64,000 bases of DNA from Arthrobacter sp. DNA4 (lineage in GTDB: Bacteria > Actinomycetota > Actinomycetes > Actinomycetales > Micrococcaceae), in assembly GCF_024362385.1 (NCBI RefSeq), contig NZ_CP101466.1, positions 2,728,001 to 2,792,000 on the forward strand, read 5' to 3'. The translations under genes were made by a program, and so were the position numbers. The notes under the pieces were generated by a model. That model was not told the DNA's origin. It saw only the letters and a list, made by a program, of their open reading frames with translations, and searched no databases. Positions 28,936 to 41,410 of the stretch are shown here, in pieces. Numbering within the stretch: the stretch's first letter is position 1; the number at the start of each line of letters is the position of its first letter.

Positions 28936-29358
28936 CTACTCAGCCTCGGTGGTCTCAGCTTCGGCGTCCGCCGGGGCCTCGGCAGCGTCAGACTTGGAAG
29001 CCTTCTTGGTGATGGCTTCCGGGATGATGACCGAGCCCTTTTCCGGGGCAACGAAGGCTTCCTTCGAGACCTTGGTCTTGAGGGTGCCTTCCTGGCCCGG
29101 CAGGCCCTTGAACTTCTGCCAGTCACCGGTGATCTTCAGGATCGCGGCAACCTGCTCGGACGGCTGTGCGCCGACGGAGAGCCAGTACTGTGCACGCTCG
29201 GAGTTGACCTCGATGTACGAGGGCTCTTCGGTGGGGTGGTACTTGCCGATCTCCTCGATGGCGCGGCCGTCACGCTTGGTGCGTGAGTCCGCGACGACGA
29301 TGCGGTAGTACGGGGCGCGCATCTTGCCGAAGCGCTTAAGGCGAATCTTTACGGCCAC
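28936..29358 (-). CDS. rpsP: 30S ribosomal protein bS16
   Basis: 140 residues: conserved bS16 core ([24 protein letters not shown]... to about residue 85) and an Ala/Glu-rich acidic C-terminal tail typical of actinobacteria. GTG start (VAVKIRL) at 29358; a GTG four codons upstream is an alternative. First gene of the ribosomal-maturation cluster. Confidence 0.95.
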   Translation of the reverse strand: MAVKIRLKRFGKMRAPYYRIVVADSRTKRDGRAIEEIGKYHPTEEPSYIEVNSERAQYWLSVGAQPSEQVAAILKITGDWQKFKGLPGQEGTLKTKVSKEAFVAPEKGSVIIPEAITKKASKSDAAEAPADAEAETTEAE

Positions 29359-29604
29359 TTTTGTGGTCACTCCTGTTTCAGAAAAGGGGTGAACCCGGCT
29401 TTCTGCACCCGTGGGGCGGGCCATACTTGCGGGCTCGAAGGACAGGATCCGGACGCGGAGAGAGGGGCCACGCAGATCGAGTACCTGTTTATTGTGCCAG
29501 ATGAGCGCTGTTATTTCGACTTGGCGCTGCAGTCCGTGGCGCAGCAGGCAGCCCGAAGACTGCCGGCGGGCCGCCGGAAGGTTCCACGAACGGGCGGGGA
29601 CGGG

Positions 29605-30051
29605 TCAGGCGGACCAGACGTACAGTCCGGTCCGTTCGGAATCGTCGATTCCGGCAGCAAGTTCCGCCAGCTGCTGCACGTACGCCCGCGCCTGGGCGGC
29701 ACCAAACGGCATGTCCTCCTGGGCGGCCCATTGCTCCGCCACGTCATCAAGGACGTTGCCTTCACCCTCGGTTTCATAGGTGAGCAAGTCAGCAAGGGCC
29801 CGGACCATGGTAGCGGAACGGCAAGGAGGAGTCGCTGGCGACATCGACCATGGTCAGCTCATAATCGGCCCCGCATGGACGGCCGTCCCGGCGAGATCAC
29901 CGAGTTGCTCCACCTCGAAGTCGCTGATGCCCTGGATCCGCACCGCCTGGCTGGCAGCAGCACCGTCCCCGGAGCTGCGTCCTTCATCAAGGAGGTCGGC
30001 GCGTTTCAGCGCGGCGTCATGGGTGGCGACAAAGATCTCGGTGAAGCCCAT
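29605..30051 (-). pseudogene. Hypothetical protein with two compensating frameshifts
   Basis: I do not recognise the family. Starting MGFTEIFVATHDAALKRADLL at 30051, the frame stops after HAGP; the middle section DYELTMVDVASDSSLPF lies in a second frame, and MVRALADLLTYETEGEG...SERTGLYVWSA returns to the first. One base missing at 29867-29868 and one extra at 29809-29810 would explain this and give a protein of about 148 residues that is acidic and apparently soluble. The reading of one gene rests on the compositional continuity of the three pieces. Confidence 0.6.
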
Positions 30052-30191
30052 GGCTGGTGCCCTTCTTCCGTTGGCGGAGCTGCGCGCCGGGCGCTGCCTG
30101 CCGCCCGGCCGTACGGAATCAGCCTAGTAGCTGCGGGGCGGTGGCGCACACCCGCGGGCCTCCCGCTCAGTGCCGCCCGGAGCGGGATCAA

Positions 30192-31063
30192 TCAGCGGAC
30201 GGCGACGCGGATCCGGTTCCGCCACGGGTCCTCGAACCGGAGCTCCGCACCGGTGTGGTGGGCGGGCACCCCGGCAACCTTCAGGCGGTCGGTCAGCGCC
30301 CCGACGTCGTCGCCGGAAGGTACCTCGATGAGCACCTCGCCCAGCCCAAGGGTGTCCTTGCGCGGTAGCGCCGCGGCTGTTCCAGACGTTCATGGCCATG
30401 TGGTGGTGGTAGCGGCCTGCGGAGACGAAAAGCGCCTGCCCGTGCCAACCTGCGGTCTTTTCGAAACCGAGCGTCCCCACATAGAAGTCGCGGGCGGTCT
30501 GCACATCGCCAACCTGGAGGTGGACGTGGCCTACGCCGGCCGCCGTCTGCCGCTGGCCCTCCAGGGACTCCTCGGTGAGGTACTGCTCAAGGTAGCGCTG
30601 CGGCGGGAGCGCCAGGCTGTCCATGACCACGTCGGTCCCATTCCAGGACCAGTTGCTGCGGGGGCGGTCCCAGTACAGCTCGATGCCGTTGCCCTCGGGG
30701 TCGGTGAAGTAGAACGCTTCACTGACCAGGTGGTCGGCACTGCCCGTGAAGGCCCGCGGCTCGTACTGGGCAGCAGTAGCGACGGTGGCGGCGAGGGAAG
30801 CCTGGTCCTCGAAAAGCAGCGCAGTGTGGAACAGGCCTGCTTCTCCCCTGCCGGGAAGGTGCAGTCCGGGGTAGCGCGAGGTGGACCAACGGCCTGCCCA
30901 GGCGGCCAAGGTAGAGCCCGCCGTCCTGCTCGGCCACCACCTCAAGGCCCAGCGCACGCTGGTAGTAGTCGGTCATGACCTTCATGTCGCCCACCTTGAG
31001 CATCACGGTGCCCATGGCGAGGTCGGCAGGAAGAAGATCCTGGCTGCTGGCTGATGCGGTCAT
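30192..31063 (-). pseudogene. VOC-family (extradiol dioxygenase/glyoxalase-like) protein, two frameshifts
   Basis: Two-domain vicinal-oxygen-chelate protein resembling CatE-type catechol 2,3-dioxygenases. The first VOC domain starts MGTVMLKVGDMKVMTDYYQRALGLEV; the second GVGHVHLQVGDVQTARDFYVGTLGFE. Metal ligands expected in FTDPEGNGIELYWDRP and the SAGRYHHHMAMNVW region are present. One extra base in the run GGGG at 30868-30871 shifts the frame after VHLAL, and a second shift near 30367-30372 is needed to reach PRKDTLGLGEVLIEVPSGDD and the end RIRVAV. Restored length is about 290 residues. Substrate unknown. Confidence 0.8.
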
Positions 31064-31161
31064 TGAACGCTCCTAGCATTGGCGGCCGTCCCATTGGCGG
31101 CCTGTCACCTCTTAAAATTACTTGAAGCTTCAATTTATTCCAAGTCCCTGCGAGCCGTTTG

Positions 31162-32245
31162 TCAGCGAATGATCCGCCCGCCCAGCACCACGTGCTCCAG
31201 CGCATGAATGGTCTCCGGTACCGCCCGCGGGTCTTCCCGGCATACGACGACGTCGGCGCGGGCCCCTTCCTCCACTCCGTGCGCTCCCAGCCACGTTCGT
31301 GCTGCCCAGCAGGCGGAGTCGAGGGCCGCGTCCATGGGCAGGCCGGCGCCGTGCAGGGCCAGGATTTCGTCCGTGATCCTGCCGTGCCGGATCACGCTGC
31401 CGGCGTCGGTACCGGCAAAGATGCGCACGCCCGCGGCATGGGCTTCCGCCACCCGCTCGAGCCTGCGTTCCCACAGGGCGCGCATGTGCGCGGCATAGCG
31501 TGGGAACTTGGGATCCGCCTGCGCAGCAATGTCGGGGAAGGTGGCGATATTGATGAGCGTGGGCACGATCGGTACGCCCTGCTCCACGAACCGGGGCAGG
31601 TGGCGGGGCAGGAGCCCGGTGGCGTGCTCGACGCAGTCAATGCCGGCGTCCAGCACCTGGTCCAGGGTGTCTTCGGCGAAGCAGTGCGCCGTCACCCGGG
31701 CGCCTTCGTCGTGCGCCGCCTGGACGGCATCGCGTACGACGGCGGCGGGAAACGACGGCGCCAGGTCGCCGGCGCTGCGGTCAATCCAGTCGCCCCACCA
31801 GCTTGACCCAGCCGTCGCCGTCGCGCGCCTGCTTGCGGACGGCCTCCACGAGGCCGTCCGGTTCAACTTCCTCAGCGAAGCCCCGCAGGTAGCGGCGCGT
31901 CCGGGCGATATGGCGCCCGGCACGGATCAACACCGGGAAGTCCCTGCCACCCTGCATCCAGCGGGTATCCGCCGGCGAGCCGGCGTCCCGGACCAGGAGG
32001 GTTCCGGCGTTGAGGTCCGCCTGCGCCTGGTCCCTGGCGGCTGCGGGCTCCACAGGGCCTGCGGGGCCCAGGCCGATGTGGCAGTGGGCGTCCACGAAGC
32101 CCGGCAGGACCCAGCCGTCGAGTATCCGGCCGGGAGGAGTGTCCGGCTTGTTGAACGTGAGCCTTCCGTCCACCGACCAAAGTCCATGCCGCACCCGGTC
32201 CGGTGCGGTCAGGACGGGTCCACGGAAGTGGATGATGTCTGCCAT
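31162..32245 (-). pseudogene. Metal-dependent amidohydrolase, 1-base frameshift
   Basis: Amidohydrolase-superfamily protein (imidazolonepropionase/prolidase-like subgroup) of about 360 residues if restored. The complete metal site is visible: HxH in DAHCHIGLG, Lys in GWVKLV, His in VTAHCFAED, His in CVEHATG and Asp in FAGTDAGS. The frame breaks just after GWVKLVG; removing one base from the run CCCC at 31793-31796 joins WVKLVG to DWIDRSAGD exactly. Substrate unknown; a sequencing error is likely. Confidence 0.85.
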
Positions 32246-32275
32246 GGCGCTCCTTTCGATGCCCGGTCAGGCTAG

Positions 32276-34983
<2,708 letters not shown>

Positions 34984-35018
34984 GTCCCAACCCTATTCCA
35001 CGGTGCCGACATCCCAAC

Positions 35019-35068
35019 GAAAAAGCGCCAGGTGTCGTCTTGAGCAGTCAAAACGTCACCTGGCGCTT
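35019..35068 (-). terminator. Rho-independent terminator of ffh
   Basis: AAGCGCCAGGTG (35023-35034) pairs with CACCTGGCGCTT (35057-35068); on the minus strand it is followed by TTTTT (35020-35024 region). It lies about 20 bp after the ffh stop. Confidence 0.8.
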
Positions 35069-35086
35069 CCCGATGTTGGGGAACTG

Positions 35087-36670
35087 CTACTTGCCCATGA
35101 ACTTGTCGAAGCCCTTGGGAAGGTTCAGCTGGGACGGGTCGAAGTCGCCGCCCTGCTGGCCGAAGGCCGCTCCTGTGGGCAGCGCCTTGGCAGCGTTGGC
35201 ACGGCGGGCTTCGGCTTCCTTACGCTCCTGCGCAGCCTTCGCCGGGTTTCCGGACTTTGGCTTTTTCTTCGGCGCGTTCTTGGCGTTCTTGCGCGCACCG
35301 CCGCCGGCTCCGGGCAGGCCGGGCATCCCGGGCATTCCCGGCATGCCGCCCTGGGCCATCTTCTTCATCATCTTCTGGGCCTGGGCGAAGCGCTCCAGCA
35401 GGCCGTTGACCTCGGAGACGTGGACACCGGAACCACGGGCGATGCGGGCGCGGCGTGAGCCGTTGATGATCTTGGGGGCCAGCCGCTCGTGGGGGGTCAT
35501 GGACCGGACGATCGCCTCGACGCGGTCGATCTCCCGCTCGTCGAACTGTTCCAGCTGCTGCCGGATGTTCTGCGCGCCCGGCATCATCATGAGCATCTTC
35601 TTCATGGAGCCCATGTTGCGGATCTGCTGCATCTGGGCCAGGAAGTCTTCGAGGGTGAAGTCTTCCTGGTCGGCGAACTTCTTCGCCATGCGGGCAGCTT
35701 CGTCTTTGTCCCAGGCCTTTTCGGCCTGCTCGATGAGCGTGAGGATGTCACCCATGTCCAGGATGCGCGAGGCCATCCGGTCCGGGTGGAACAGCTCGAA
35801 GTCGTCCAGGCCTTCACCGGTGGAAGCGAACATGACGGGCTTGCCGGTGACCGACGCGACGGAGAGCGCGGCACCACCCCGGGCGTCGCCGTCGAGCTTG
35901 GACAGCACGATGCCAGTGAAGTTGACGCCTTCATCGAAGGCAAGCGCCGTGTTGACGGCGTCCTGGCCGATCATGGAGTCGATCACGAACAGGACTTCGT
36001 TGGGCACGATGGCGCGGCGGATCTGGCGGGCCTGCTCCATCATGCCGGCGTCCACGCCGAGGCGTCCGGCGGTGTCGACGATGACGACGTCGTGCAGCTT
36101 CTGGCGGGCTTCCTCGACGCCGGCACGGGCGACGGCGACCGGGTCACCGGCGGGCTGGTCCAGCTCGGTGGAGGTGGCTCCGGGGTGCGGGGCGAAGACC
36201 GGCACATTGGCGCGCTGGCCCACCACCTGGAGCTGGGTGACAGCATTGGGGCGCTGGAGGTCGCAGGCCACCAGTATGGGGCTGTGGCCCTGGGCCTTCA
36301 GCCACTTCGACAGCTTGCCGGCGAGGGTGGTCTTGCCCGCGCCCTGGAGGCCGGCGAGCATGATGACCGTGGGGCCGTTCTTTGCCAGCCGGATCCTGCG
36401 GGTCTCGCCGCCGAGGATCTCCTGGAGTTCCTCGTTGACGATCTTGACGATCTGCTGGCTCGGGTTCAGCGCAGCCGATACCTCGGCGCCCAGCGCCCGT
36501 TCGCGGACCCGCCCGGTGAACTCCCGGACCACCGGAACGGCGACGTCGGCGTCCAAAAGGGCACGGCGGATCTCGCGGACAGTGGCATCAACATCGGCCT
36601 CCGTCAGGCGGCCCTTGCCGCGGAGATTCTTGAAGGTTGCTGTCAACCGGTCAGAGAGTGAATTGAACAC
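35087..36670 (-). CDS. ffh: Signal recognition particle protein Ffh
   Basis: SRP54 GTPase that delivers nascent membrane proteins to FtsY. N domain (1-90), G domain with GLQGAGKTTLAGKL, DTAGRL and SKLDGDARGG, and a Met-rich M domain from about 330 ending in a GMPGMPGMPG repeat and a Lys/Ala-rich tail. 527 residues, complete. Its partner ftsY lies about 5 kb away on the same strand. Confidence 0.96.
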   Translation of the reverse strand: MFNSLSDRLTATFKNLRGKGRLTEADVDATVREIRRALLDADVAVPVVREFTGRVRERALGAEVSAALNPSQQIVKIVNEELQEILGGETRRIRLAKNGPTVIMLAGLQGAGKTTLAGKLSKWLKAQGHSPILVACDLQRPNAVTQLQVVGQRANVPVFAPHPGATSTELDQPAGDPVAVARAGVEEARQKLHDVVIVDTAGRLGVDAGMMEQARQIRRAIVPNEVLFVIDSMIGQDAVNTALAFDEGVNFTGIVLSKLDGDARGGAALSVASVTGKPVMFASTGEGLDDFELFHPDRMASRILDMGDILTLIEQAEKAWDKDEAARMAKKFADQEDFTLEDFLAQMQQIRNMGSMKKMLMMMPGAQNIRQQLEQFDEREIDRVEAIVRSMTPHERLAPKIINGSRRARIARGSGVHVSEVNGLLERFAQAQKMMKKMAQGGMPGMPGMPGLPGAGGGARKNAKNAPKKKPKSGNPAKAAQERKEAEARRANAAKALPTGAAFGQQGGDFDPSQLNLPKGFDKFMGK

Positions 36671-36754
36671 GCGCCGTGAACTTCTTTCAGGAGATGATCG
36701 GGACTCGACTATCTAGGGTATCAAGTCAGGCACGGTAGATGGCATGCTGGCAAA

Positions 36755-38158
36755 ATGACGAGCCAAACAACTGTCAAGACCCTGCTCATCCTCGGCGCCT
36801 CGGGCGACCTCACCGGCCGACTCCTCCTGCCGGGCCTCGCCCGCCTTGTTGCGGCAGGCCGGGCGGAGGGCCTCAGCCTGGTGGGCGCGGGTTCGGATCC
36901 GTGGACACCGGAACAGTGGCGGGAGCGGGTGGAGTCGTCCTTTGCCGCGGCGGCCGGCACAGCAGACCAGCCGGGGAAAGACGCCCTGGAGGCCATGCAG
37001 AAGGAGACGGACTACCACCAGGTGGACGTCACGGCCAAGGGTGCCCTTGCTGCCCTGCTCGCCGGGCTGCAGGGCCCGGTGGCCGTCTACTTCGCCCTTC
37101 CGCCCCGGATCAGCCAACTGGCCTGCGAGACGCTCCAGCCTGCGGAGGTGCCGGAAGGCACCCGCCTGGTGATGGAGAAGCCGTTCGGCTCCAGTGAGGA
37201 GTCGGCCCGTTCCCTGAACCGGACCCTGAGCCGCCTCGTCCCGGAGGACCACATCCACCGGGTGGACCACTTTTTGGGCAAGGCCACGGTCCTGAACATC
37301 CTGGGACTGCGGTTCGCCAACAACTTCCTTGAACCCGTCTGGAACAGGCAGCACGTGGAAAAGGTGGAGATCTTCTTCGACGAGGACCTGGCGCTGGAAG
37401 GCCGTGCCCGCTACTACGACGGCGCCGGCGCGCTCCGTGACATGATCCAGAGCCACCTCCTGCAGGTCATGGCCATCATGGCGATTGAACCGCCTGCCAC
37501 CATCGGCGAGCGCGACCTCCGGGACGCGGTCTCCGCCGTCCTCCGCGCCAGCAGCGTCAGGGCCCCCTTCACCGACTCAACGCGGCGGGCCCGCTACACG
37601 GCGGGTTCGGTGGCAGGCAAGGAGGTGCCGGACTATGCGAAGGAGGACGGGGTGGATCCTGCGCGGGGCACGGAAACCCTCGCCGAGATCCAGGTGGACA
37701 TCGACAACTGGCGCTGGCGGGGCGTCCCCTTCATCCTCCGTTCTGGCAAGGCCCTGGGCGACAAGCGGAAGGAAGCGGTGGTCACCTTCCTTCCGGTGCC
37801 CCACCTCCCGCAGGGCTTTACCGGGGTGGACTCCCCCAACCAGCTGCGGATCGGCTTTGGTCCGGACACGCTGGAGTTCGACGTCGACGTCAACGGTCCC
37901 GGAAACATCTTCAGCCTGGGCCGGGTCACCCTGGAAGCGGAACTGAGCGCCTCCGAGCTCCTGCCCTACGGTGAAGTGCTGGAAGGTGTCCTGACCGGCG
38001 ACCCGCTGCTGTCCGTCCGAAGCGACACTGCCGAGGACTGCTGGCGGATTGTCGAGCCCGTGCTCAAGGCCTGGGAACAGGGCAAAGTTCCCTTGGAGGA
38101 GTACGACGCCGGATCGGTAAGCCCGGCGTCGTGGCCCACCAACCGGCACAAGGACTGA
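36755..38158 (+). CDS. zwf: Glucose-6-phosphate dehydrogenase
   Basis: Oxidises glucose 6-phosphate to 6-phosphogluconolactone. N-terminal nucleotide motif GASGDLTGRLL (about 13-23) and catalytic block RVDHFLGK (about 168-175) are present. 467 residues, slightly shorter than typical (about 490-515). It stands alone, without opcA, pgl or tal neighbours, so it is probably a second, accessory zwf; cofactor preference is not evident. Confidence 0.92.
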   Translation: MTSQTTVKTLLILGASGDLTGRLLLPGLARLVAAGRAEGLSLVGAGSDPWTPEQWRERVESSFAAAAGTADQPGKDALEAMQKETDYHQVDVTAKGALAALLAGLQGPVAVYFALPPRISQLACETLQPAEVPEGTRLVMEKPFGSSEESARSLNRTLSRLVPEDHIHRVDHFLGKATVLNILGLRFANNFLEPVWNRQHVEKVEIFFDEDLALEGRARYYDGAGALRDMIQSHLLQVMAIMAIEPPATIGERDLRDAVSAVLRASSVRAPFTDSTRRARYTAGSVAGKEVPDYAKEDGVDPARGTETLAEIQVDIDNWRWRGVPFILRSGKALGDKRKEAVVTFLPVPHLPQGFTGVDSPNQLRIGFGPDTLEFDVDVNGPGNIFSLGRVTLEAELSASELLPYGEVLEGVLTGDPLLSVRSDTAEDCWRIVEPVLKAWEQGKVPLEEYDAGSVSPASWPTNRHKD

Positions 38159-38172
38159 GCTTTCACGGCAGA

Positions 38173-38210
38173 CAGGACGGGCGGGAACCTTTCGGTTCCC
38201 GCCCGTCCTG
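38173..38210. terminator. Hairpin terminator between zwf and glnK
   Basis: 17-bp perfect stem: CAGGACGGGCGGGAACC (38173-38189) and its complement (38194-38210), four-base loop. Convergent genes flank it; no T-run, so efficiency is uncertain. Confidence 0.65.
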
Positions 38211-38254
38211 CATCAGTCTTCAGTTGTTGCCCTGCTGGGGACCGTGCCGCCCGC

Positions 38255-38593
38255 CTAGATGGCGGCCACTCCGCGTTCCCCGGTCCGGACGCGCACTGCC
38301 TCATGGACGTCCATGGTCCAGACCTTGCCGTCCCCGGCCCGGCCGGTGTTGGAACTGGCAATGATCACGTCCAGAATGTCGTCGGCCTGTTCGTCCGTGG
38401 CCAGGACTTCCACCCGGATCTTTGGCAGGAGGTCCACGTTGTATTCCGCTCCGCGGTAGACCTCGGTGTAGCCGCGCTGCCGGCCGTACCCGCTTGCCGC
38501 GCTGACGGTCAGGCCCTGCACGCCGTAGGCTTCCAGGCCCTCCCTGATGGCTTCGAGCTTTTCCGGCCTGACGATTGCAGTGATCAGTTTCAT
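38255..38593 (-). CDS. glnK: Nitrogen regulatory protein P-II
   Basis: 112-residue PII signal protein that senses 2-oxoglutarate and ATP/ADP and gates the ammonium channel. T-loop Tyr51 (RGAEYNVDLLPK), the actinobacterial adenylylation/uridylylation site, is present, as are IVRPEKL at the N-terminus and the GDGKVW loop. Start overlaps the amt stop by four bases. No glnD lies nearby. Confidence 0.95.
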   Translation of the reverse strand: MKLITAIVRPEKLEAIREGLEAYGVQGLTVSAASGYGRQRGYTEVYRGAEYNVDLLPKIRVEVLATDEQADDILDVIIASSNTGRAGDGKVWTMDVHEAVRVRTGERGVAAI

Positions 38594-39942
38594 GCCCCCA
38601 CGCTTTCCTTACCTGTTGCCTGCTGTGCCTTTTGCGCACCGGATGCTGCCTGGACCGTCTCGCCCTGGCCCTTGCCGGTGATCATGTCGTGCAGCGGCTG
38701 GAAGCTTCCACCGTGGCCGCTGAGACCGAACTCGTAGGCAGTCTCGGCGTGCAGGCTGAGGTCCACACCCACCGTTTCCTGTTCCTGCGAGACCCGGAAG
38801 CCCATGGTCTTGTGGATGGCCAGCGCAATGATGGACGTCAGGACCGCTGAGTAGGCAATGGCGATTCCGGCTGCCGCGAGCTGCGCCCACAGCTGGGTGA
38901 GTCCGCCGCCGTAGAAGAGGCCGCCGCCAACACCGTCGGTGGGCAGTGCGATGAAGCCCAGGGCCACGGTGCCGATGATGCCGGAGACGAGGTGGACGCC
39001 GACGACGTCCAGGGAGTCATCGAAGCCCCAGCGGAACTTCAGGCCAACGGCGAGGGCTGAGGCGACACCGGCGACCACGCCGAGGCCAAGGGCACCGACC
39101 GGGCTGACGTTGGCGCAGGCGGGGGTGATGGCCACGAGGCCGGCCACGACGCCGGACGCGGCACCGAGCGAGGTGGGGTGTCCGTCGCGGATGCGTTCGG
39201 TGACGAGCCAGCCGAGCATAGCTGCTGCGGGGGCTGCGAGGGTGTTGATCCAGATGAGGCCGCCCTGTTCGGCAGTGGTGGCCGCGCCGCCGTTGAAGCC
39301 GAACCAGCCGAACCAGAGGATGGCTGCGCCGAGCATGACGAACGGGATGTTGTGCGGGCGGTGGTTGGGGTCCTTGCCGAAGCCCTTGCGGTTGCCGATG
39401 ATCAGGACCAGGATCAGCGCGGCAACACCCGCATTGATGTGGACCACGGTGCCGCCGGCGAAGTCGATGGCCGGGCCGAGGGCCTTGCCGATGGCGCCTT
39501 CGGGGCCGAAGAGGCCGCCGCCCCACACCATGTAGGCCAGCGGGCAGTACACCAGCGTGACCCAGACGGGAACGAACACGGACCAGGCGCCGAACTTGGC
39601 GCGGTCGGCGATGGCCCCGCTGATCAGTGCCACGGTGATGATGGCGAAGGTGGCTGCGTAGCCCACCTTGATCAGGCCGTCGGGGGTGTTGATCCCCTCA
39701 AGGCCGAATATGGCGAACGGGTTGCCCACAATTTCCATGAACCCTTCCCCGGAGCTCATGGAGGCGCCCCACAGGACCCAGACGACGCCCACCATGCCGA
39801 TGGAGATGAAGCTCATCATCATCATGTTCAGGGCTGCCTTGGCGCGGGTCATGCCGCCGTAGAAAAATGCCAGACCGGGTGTCATGAACAGCACGAGAGC
39901 TGCCGCTACCATGACCCAAACGTGACCTGCGGTAAGTTCCAT
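38590..39942 (-). CDS. amt: Ammonium transporter (Amt/MEP/Rh)
   Basis: 450-residue ammonium channel with 11 membrane segments. The N-terminal block is LVLFMTPGLAFFYGGM; DFAGGTVVHINAG contains the first pore histidine and the later segment FDDSLDVVGVHLVSGIIG the second. The cytoplasmic C-terminus is where GlnK docks. First gene of an amt-glnK operon, expected to be induced by nitrogen limitation. Confidence 0.96.
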   Translation of the reverse strand: MELTAGHVWVMVAAALVLFMTPGLAFFYGGMTRAKAALNMMMMSFISIGMVGVVWVLWGASMSSGEGFMEIVGNPFAIFGLEGINTPDGLIKVGYAATFAIITVALISGAIADRAKFGAWSVFVPVWVTLVYCPLAYMVWGGGLFGPEGAIGKALGPAIDFAGGTVVHINAGVAALILVLIIGNRKGFGKDPNHRPHNIPFVMLGAAILWFGWFGFNGGAATTAEQGGLIWINTLAAPAAAMLGWLVTERIRDGHPTSLGAASGVVAGLVAITPACANVSPVGALGLGVVAGVASALAVGLKFRWGFDDSLDVVGVHLVSGIIGTVALGFIALPTDGVGGGLFYGGGLTQLWAQLAAAGIAIAYSAVLTSIIALAIHKTMGFRVSQEQETVGVDLSLHAETAYEFGLSGHGGSFQPLHDMITGKGQGETVQAASGAQKAQQATGKESVGA

Positions 39943-40061
39943 GGTGCACGTCCTCTCTCATCGAATCTTGCGGAATACTCCGCCTGCCAACGCCTTTTTG
40001 CGTCCTGTAATGAGTGTGTGGGCGGCGTGTTTCGCCCGCGGAGGATTTAGATTGCCGGCCT

Positions 40062-40119
40062 GTTACAACAACCTCTAGGAAGTAAATGGTGCATATCCGC
40101 CTTGTTACGGTTATGTTTC
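40062..40119 (-). promoter_or_regulatory. Possible nitrogen-regulator binding region upstream of amt
   Basis: On the amt strand GAAAC-n6-GTAAC (40104-40119) has the spacing of GlnR-type half sites of actinomycetes, with a further GTAAC at 40062-40066, 42 bp (four helical turns) away. Suggestive only; the full four-box consensus is not present. Confidence 0.28.
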
Positions 40120-40168
40120 CGCACCCGCGCAGCCACCCGGCTCCCTTTCCAGCAAGGACTCCTGCACC

Positions 40169-41410
40169 ATGACGGCACCACCCCGCGCAAGCGGCGCCAC
40201 TTCGAGGTTTTTGGCCCGGCTGAGGCCGCAGCGGGAGAAACTCCCCCGCGACATCAAGGTGATGCTGGCCGCGGCGTTCCTGATCGCGCTTGGCTTCGGG
40301 CTTGTTGCGCCGGTATTGCCGCAGTTCGCAACAACCTTCGGGGTGGGGAACACTGAGGCCGCCGTTATCGTGGCCATCTTCGCCTTCATGCGCCTGGCGT
40401 TCGCCCCTGCCGGCGGCGCCCTGATCGGCAGGCGCGGGGAACGTCCCATCTATGTCGCCGGGCTGCTGATCGTGGCGCTGTCCACTGCGGCGTGCGCCTT
40501 CGCCCAGGACTACTGGCAGCTGCTGCTTTTCCGCGGGCTGGGCGGGGCCGGGTCTGTGATGTTCACGGTGGCGTCAATGGCCCTGGTGGTGCGGCTGGCG
40601 CCGCCCAAGAGCAGGGGCAGGGTTTCCGGAGCCTACGCATCGGCCTTCCTGATCGGAAATGTGTGCGGGCCGATTGTGGGCGGCCTGCTGGCGGGACTGG
40701 GCCTGCGGGTCCCGTTCCTTGCCTATGCCGCTGCGCTGCTTGTGGCCGCGTTCGTCGTCCAGACCCAGCTGAGCCACCAGCGCCGGGGAGGCGCCGAAGT
40801 ACAGGACCGCGCCCCGGACATGCGCTTTGGCGAAGCGCTGGCTGTGGGAACCTACAGGTCCGCCCTGGTCTCCAGCTTTGCCAACGGGTGGGCTACCTTT
40901 GGCGTCCGGATGGCAACGGTGCCGCTGTTCGCTGCGGCGGCCTTCGGAGCAGGCCCGCAGGCCGCCGGCCTGGCATTGGCAGTGTTCGCTGCCGGCAATG
41001 CCGCTGCCTTGACTTTCTCGGGACGGCTGGCGGACTCGGTGGGGCGAAAGCCCATGATGATCTCCGGCCTCCTGGTGGCGGCCCTGTCCACTGCAGCCAT
41101 CGGCATCACCTCAGACCTGCCTTGGTTCCTGGCAGCGTCGACGCTCGCCGGCGTCGGGTCCGGTCTTTTCGGTCCCGCCCAGCAGGCCGCCGTCGCCGAT
41201 GTCATCGGCAACGCGCGGTCCGGAGGCAAGGTTCTGGCGGTGTACCAGATGACGTCCGACGTCGGAGCGATCGTTGGGCCGCTCGTGGCGGGGATGCTGG
41301 CCGACGGACTGGGGTTCGGCTGGGCTTTCGGCGTGACCGGCGGGGTCATGCTCCTTGCAGCCGCCGGCTGGCTGCCCACCCGCGAGACACTGCGCACCGC
41401 AGGCAGCTAG
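40169..41410 (+). CDS. MFS-family efflux transporter
   Basis: 413-residue major facilitator with about 12 predicted membrane segments. After a basic N-terminal tail (about 1-28), the first segment reads MLAAAFLIALGFGLVAPVLP; the MFS loop signature GALIGRRGERP follows segment 2 and a related GRLADSVGRKP follows segment 8. The pattern is that of drug/metabolite exporters (TetA/Bcr-like). Substrate unknown. Confidence 0.88.
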   Translation: MTAPPRASGATSRFLARLRPQREKLPRDIKVMLAAAFLIALGFGLVAPVLPQFATTFGVGNTEAAVIVAIFAFMRLAFAPAGGALIGRRGERPIYVAGLLIVALSTAACAFAQDYWQLLLFRGLGGAGSVMFTVASMALVVRLAPPKSRGRVSGAYASAFLIGNVCGPIVGGLLAGLGLRVPFLAYAAALLVAAFVVQTQLSHQRRGGAEVQDRAPDMRFGEALAVGTYRSALVSSFANGWATFGVRMATVPLFAAAAFGAGPQAAGLALAVFAAGNAAALTFSGRLADSVGRKPMMISGLLVAALSTAAIGITSDLPWFLAASTLAGVGSGLFGPAQQAAVADVIGNARSGGKVLAVYQMTSDVGAIVGPLVAGMLADGLGFGWAFGVTGGVMLLAAAGWLPTRETLRTAGS

